From JBEVEP01 sp040512755 (GTDB lineage Bacteria > Pseudomonadota > Alphaproteobacteria > Rhizobiales > Rhizobiaceae), in the NCBI GenBank assembly GCA_040512755.1, contig JBEVEP010000003.1, positions 1-7,251 on the forward strand: 7,251 nucleotides of DNA. Reading direction: 5' to 3'. The position numbers were made by a program, and so were the translations under genes. Of the stretch, positions 6,978-7,251 are shown piece after piece (the stretch's first letter is position 1; every line of letters begins with the position of its first letter). The notes under the pieces are model-generated. The model made no database searches. It was not told the origin of the DNA and was given only the letters and a program-made list of their open reading frames with translations.

Positions 6978-7148
6978 CGGGGCGCTGGGTCGGTGCCCGG
7001 TTAAGTAATAATGTGGCGCCTTCCCCGCGCCCCGCCGGTGGTGTTGCCCGATTTCGGTTTCGGGCGAACCTGCTCTAAGCAGCGAGATGGCGTGCGTCAA
7101 TCTTGACGGTCTATTTCGCAGCGCTTTCCCTGTTGCGGGATGGTCTGA

Positions 7149-7189
7149 TTCCATGAGGGCTCCTCGGCTTCGGAGCCCTCGATATGGAA
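7149..7189 (+). other. Strong hairpin, possible start-site-masking element
   Basis: GAGGGCTCC (7155-7163) and GGAGCCCTC (7172-7180) form a perfect nine-base stem with an 8-base loop. TTCCAT (7149-7154) and ATGGAA (7184-7189) extend it by six pairs across a three-base bulge (GAT). No T-run follows. The right arm contains GGAG eight bases before an ATG (7184), whose frame stays open to the window edge, so the fold would hide both. Confidence 0.55.
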
Positions 7190-7200
7190 GAAGGCAAGCC

Positions 7201-7251
7201 TCTCCATCTCCACGCCCCGTTTTCGGTCTGGCTTTTGAGGCAGTCGGGAAG
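7201..7251. repeat. 51-base direct repeat, copy 2 (at window edge)
   Basis: This is the second copy, 274 bases after the first and ending exactly at the right edge, so the full unit may continue. The inner CTGgCT/AGgCAG pairing is kept, with loop tttg instead of gttg. The outer left arm has changed from CCCGCTT to CCCCGTT; its partner would lie mostly outside the window. Confidence 0.75.

Larger units (their letters stand above)
6846..7251. other. 406-base right-end region without a supported gene
   Basis: No reading frame on either strand here has a family match or clear codon bias. The content is an imperfect 51-base direct repeat (6927-6977 and 7201-7251) and several inverted repeats. These are CGGCG/CGCCG at 6887-6902, GCGGGGCGC at 6977-6985 with GCGCCCCGC at 7027-7035, GCCCGA/TCGGGC at 7046-7065, CTGCT/AGCAG at 7070-7082, CGTCAA/TTGACG at 7095-7108, and a long one at 7149-7189. 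None has a T-run that would mark a classical terminator for putR. The density of stem-loops suits a mosaic rhizobial intergenic repeat or a structured untranslated RNA. Confidence 0.5.

Noticed and set aside
6480..7154. 224-residue minus-strand frame over putR and the right-end region
   Set aside because: It is antisense to putR over half its length, and the remaining part lacks codon bias and runs through the inverted repeats.
7097..7251. Minus-strand frame entering from the right edge (includes MERLAFFHIEGSEAEEP) ending at 7097
   Set aside because: It is open and looks somewhat protein-like. A parallel minus-strand frame runs through repeat copy 1, but the differences between the copies fall mostly in first and second codon positions, which argues against a conserved protein.

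Overview
The window looks like chromosomal DNA of an alphaproteobacterium of the order Hyphomicrobiales (Rhizobiales), probably in or near the Mesorhizobium/Hoeflea/Sinorhizobium relatives. Three things point there. A putA without the N-terminal DNA-binding domain lies divergent from an Lrp/AsnC-type putR, the arrangement known from Agrobacterium and Sinorhizobium. An intergenic repeat of a type common in rhizobial genomes lies at 2515-2609. Codon use is GC-rich in third position. No genus can be fixed from this sequence alone.

Left part (1-2508, all genes on +): the 3' end of an unrecognised gene, then a TonB energy transducer six bases later, then a 301-base gap, then an IsdG/HmuD-type heme-degrading monooxygenase gene broken by an in-frame TAA at codon 15, then a small glyoxalase/bleomycin-resistance-fold (VOC) protein. 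TonB next to a heme monooxygenase suggests an iron/heme acquisition locus, and the oxygenase step appears lost. The gap carries a coding-like minus-strand trace that resembles a decayed zinc-ribbon protein.

Middle (2509-2609): a palindromic rhizobial intergenic repeat between convergent genes. It overlaps the putA stop codon and may act as a transcription barrier in both directions.

Right part (2606-6845): putA (minus strand, 1205 aa, proline to glutamate) and putR (plus strand, 150 aa) diverge from a 169-base control region with an AT-rich perfect palindrome that is a good candidate PutR operator. PutR would sense proline and control putA and itself.

Tail (6846-7251): no gene that I can support. 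It holds an imperfect 51-base direct repeat whose second copy ends exactly at the window edge, plus several short inverted repeats. One of these could mask a ribosome binding site and a start codon. I see no undescribed defence or mobile system here. The most notable points are the nonsense-broken heme monooxygenase and the structured repeat region at the right end.
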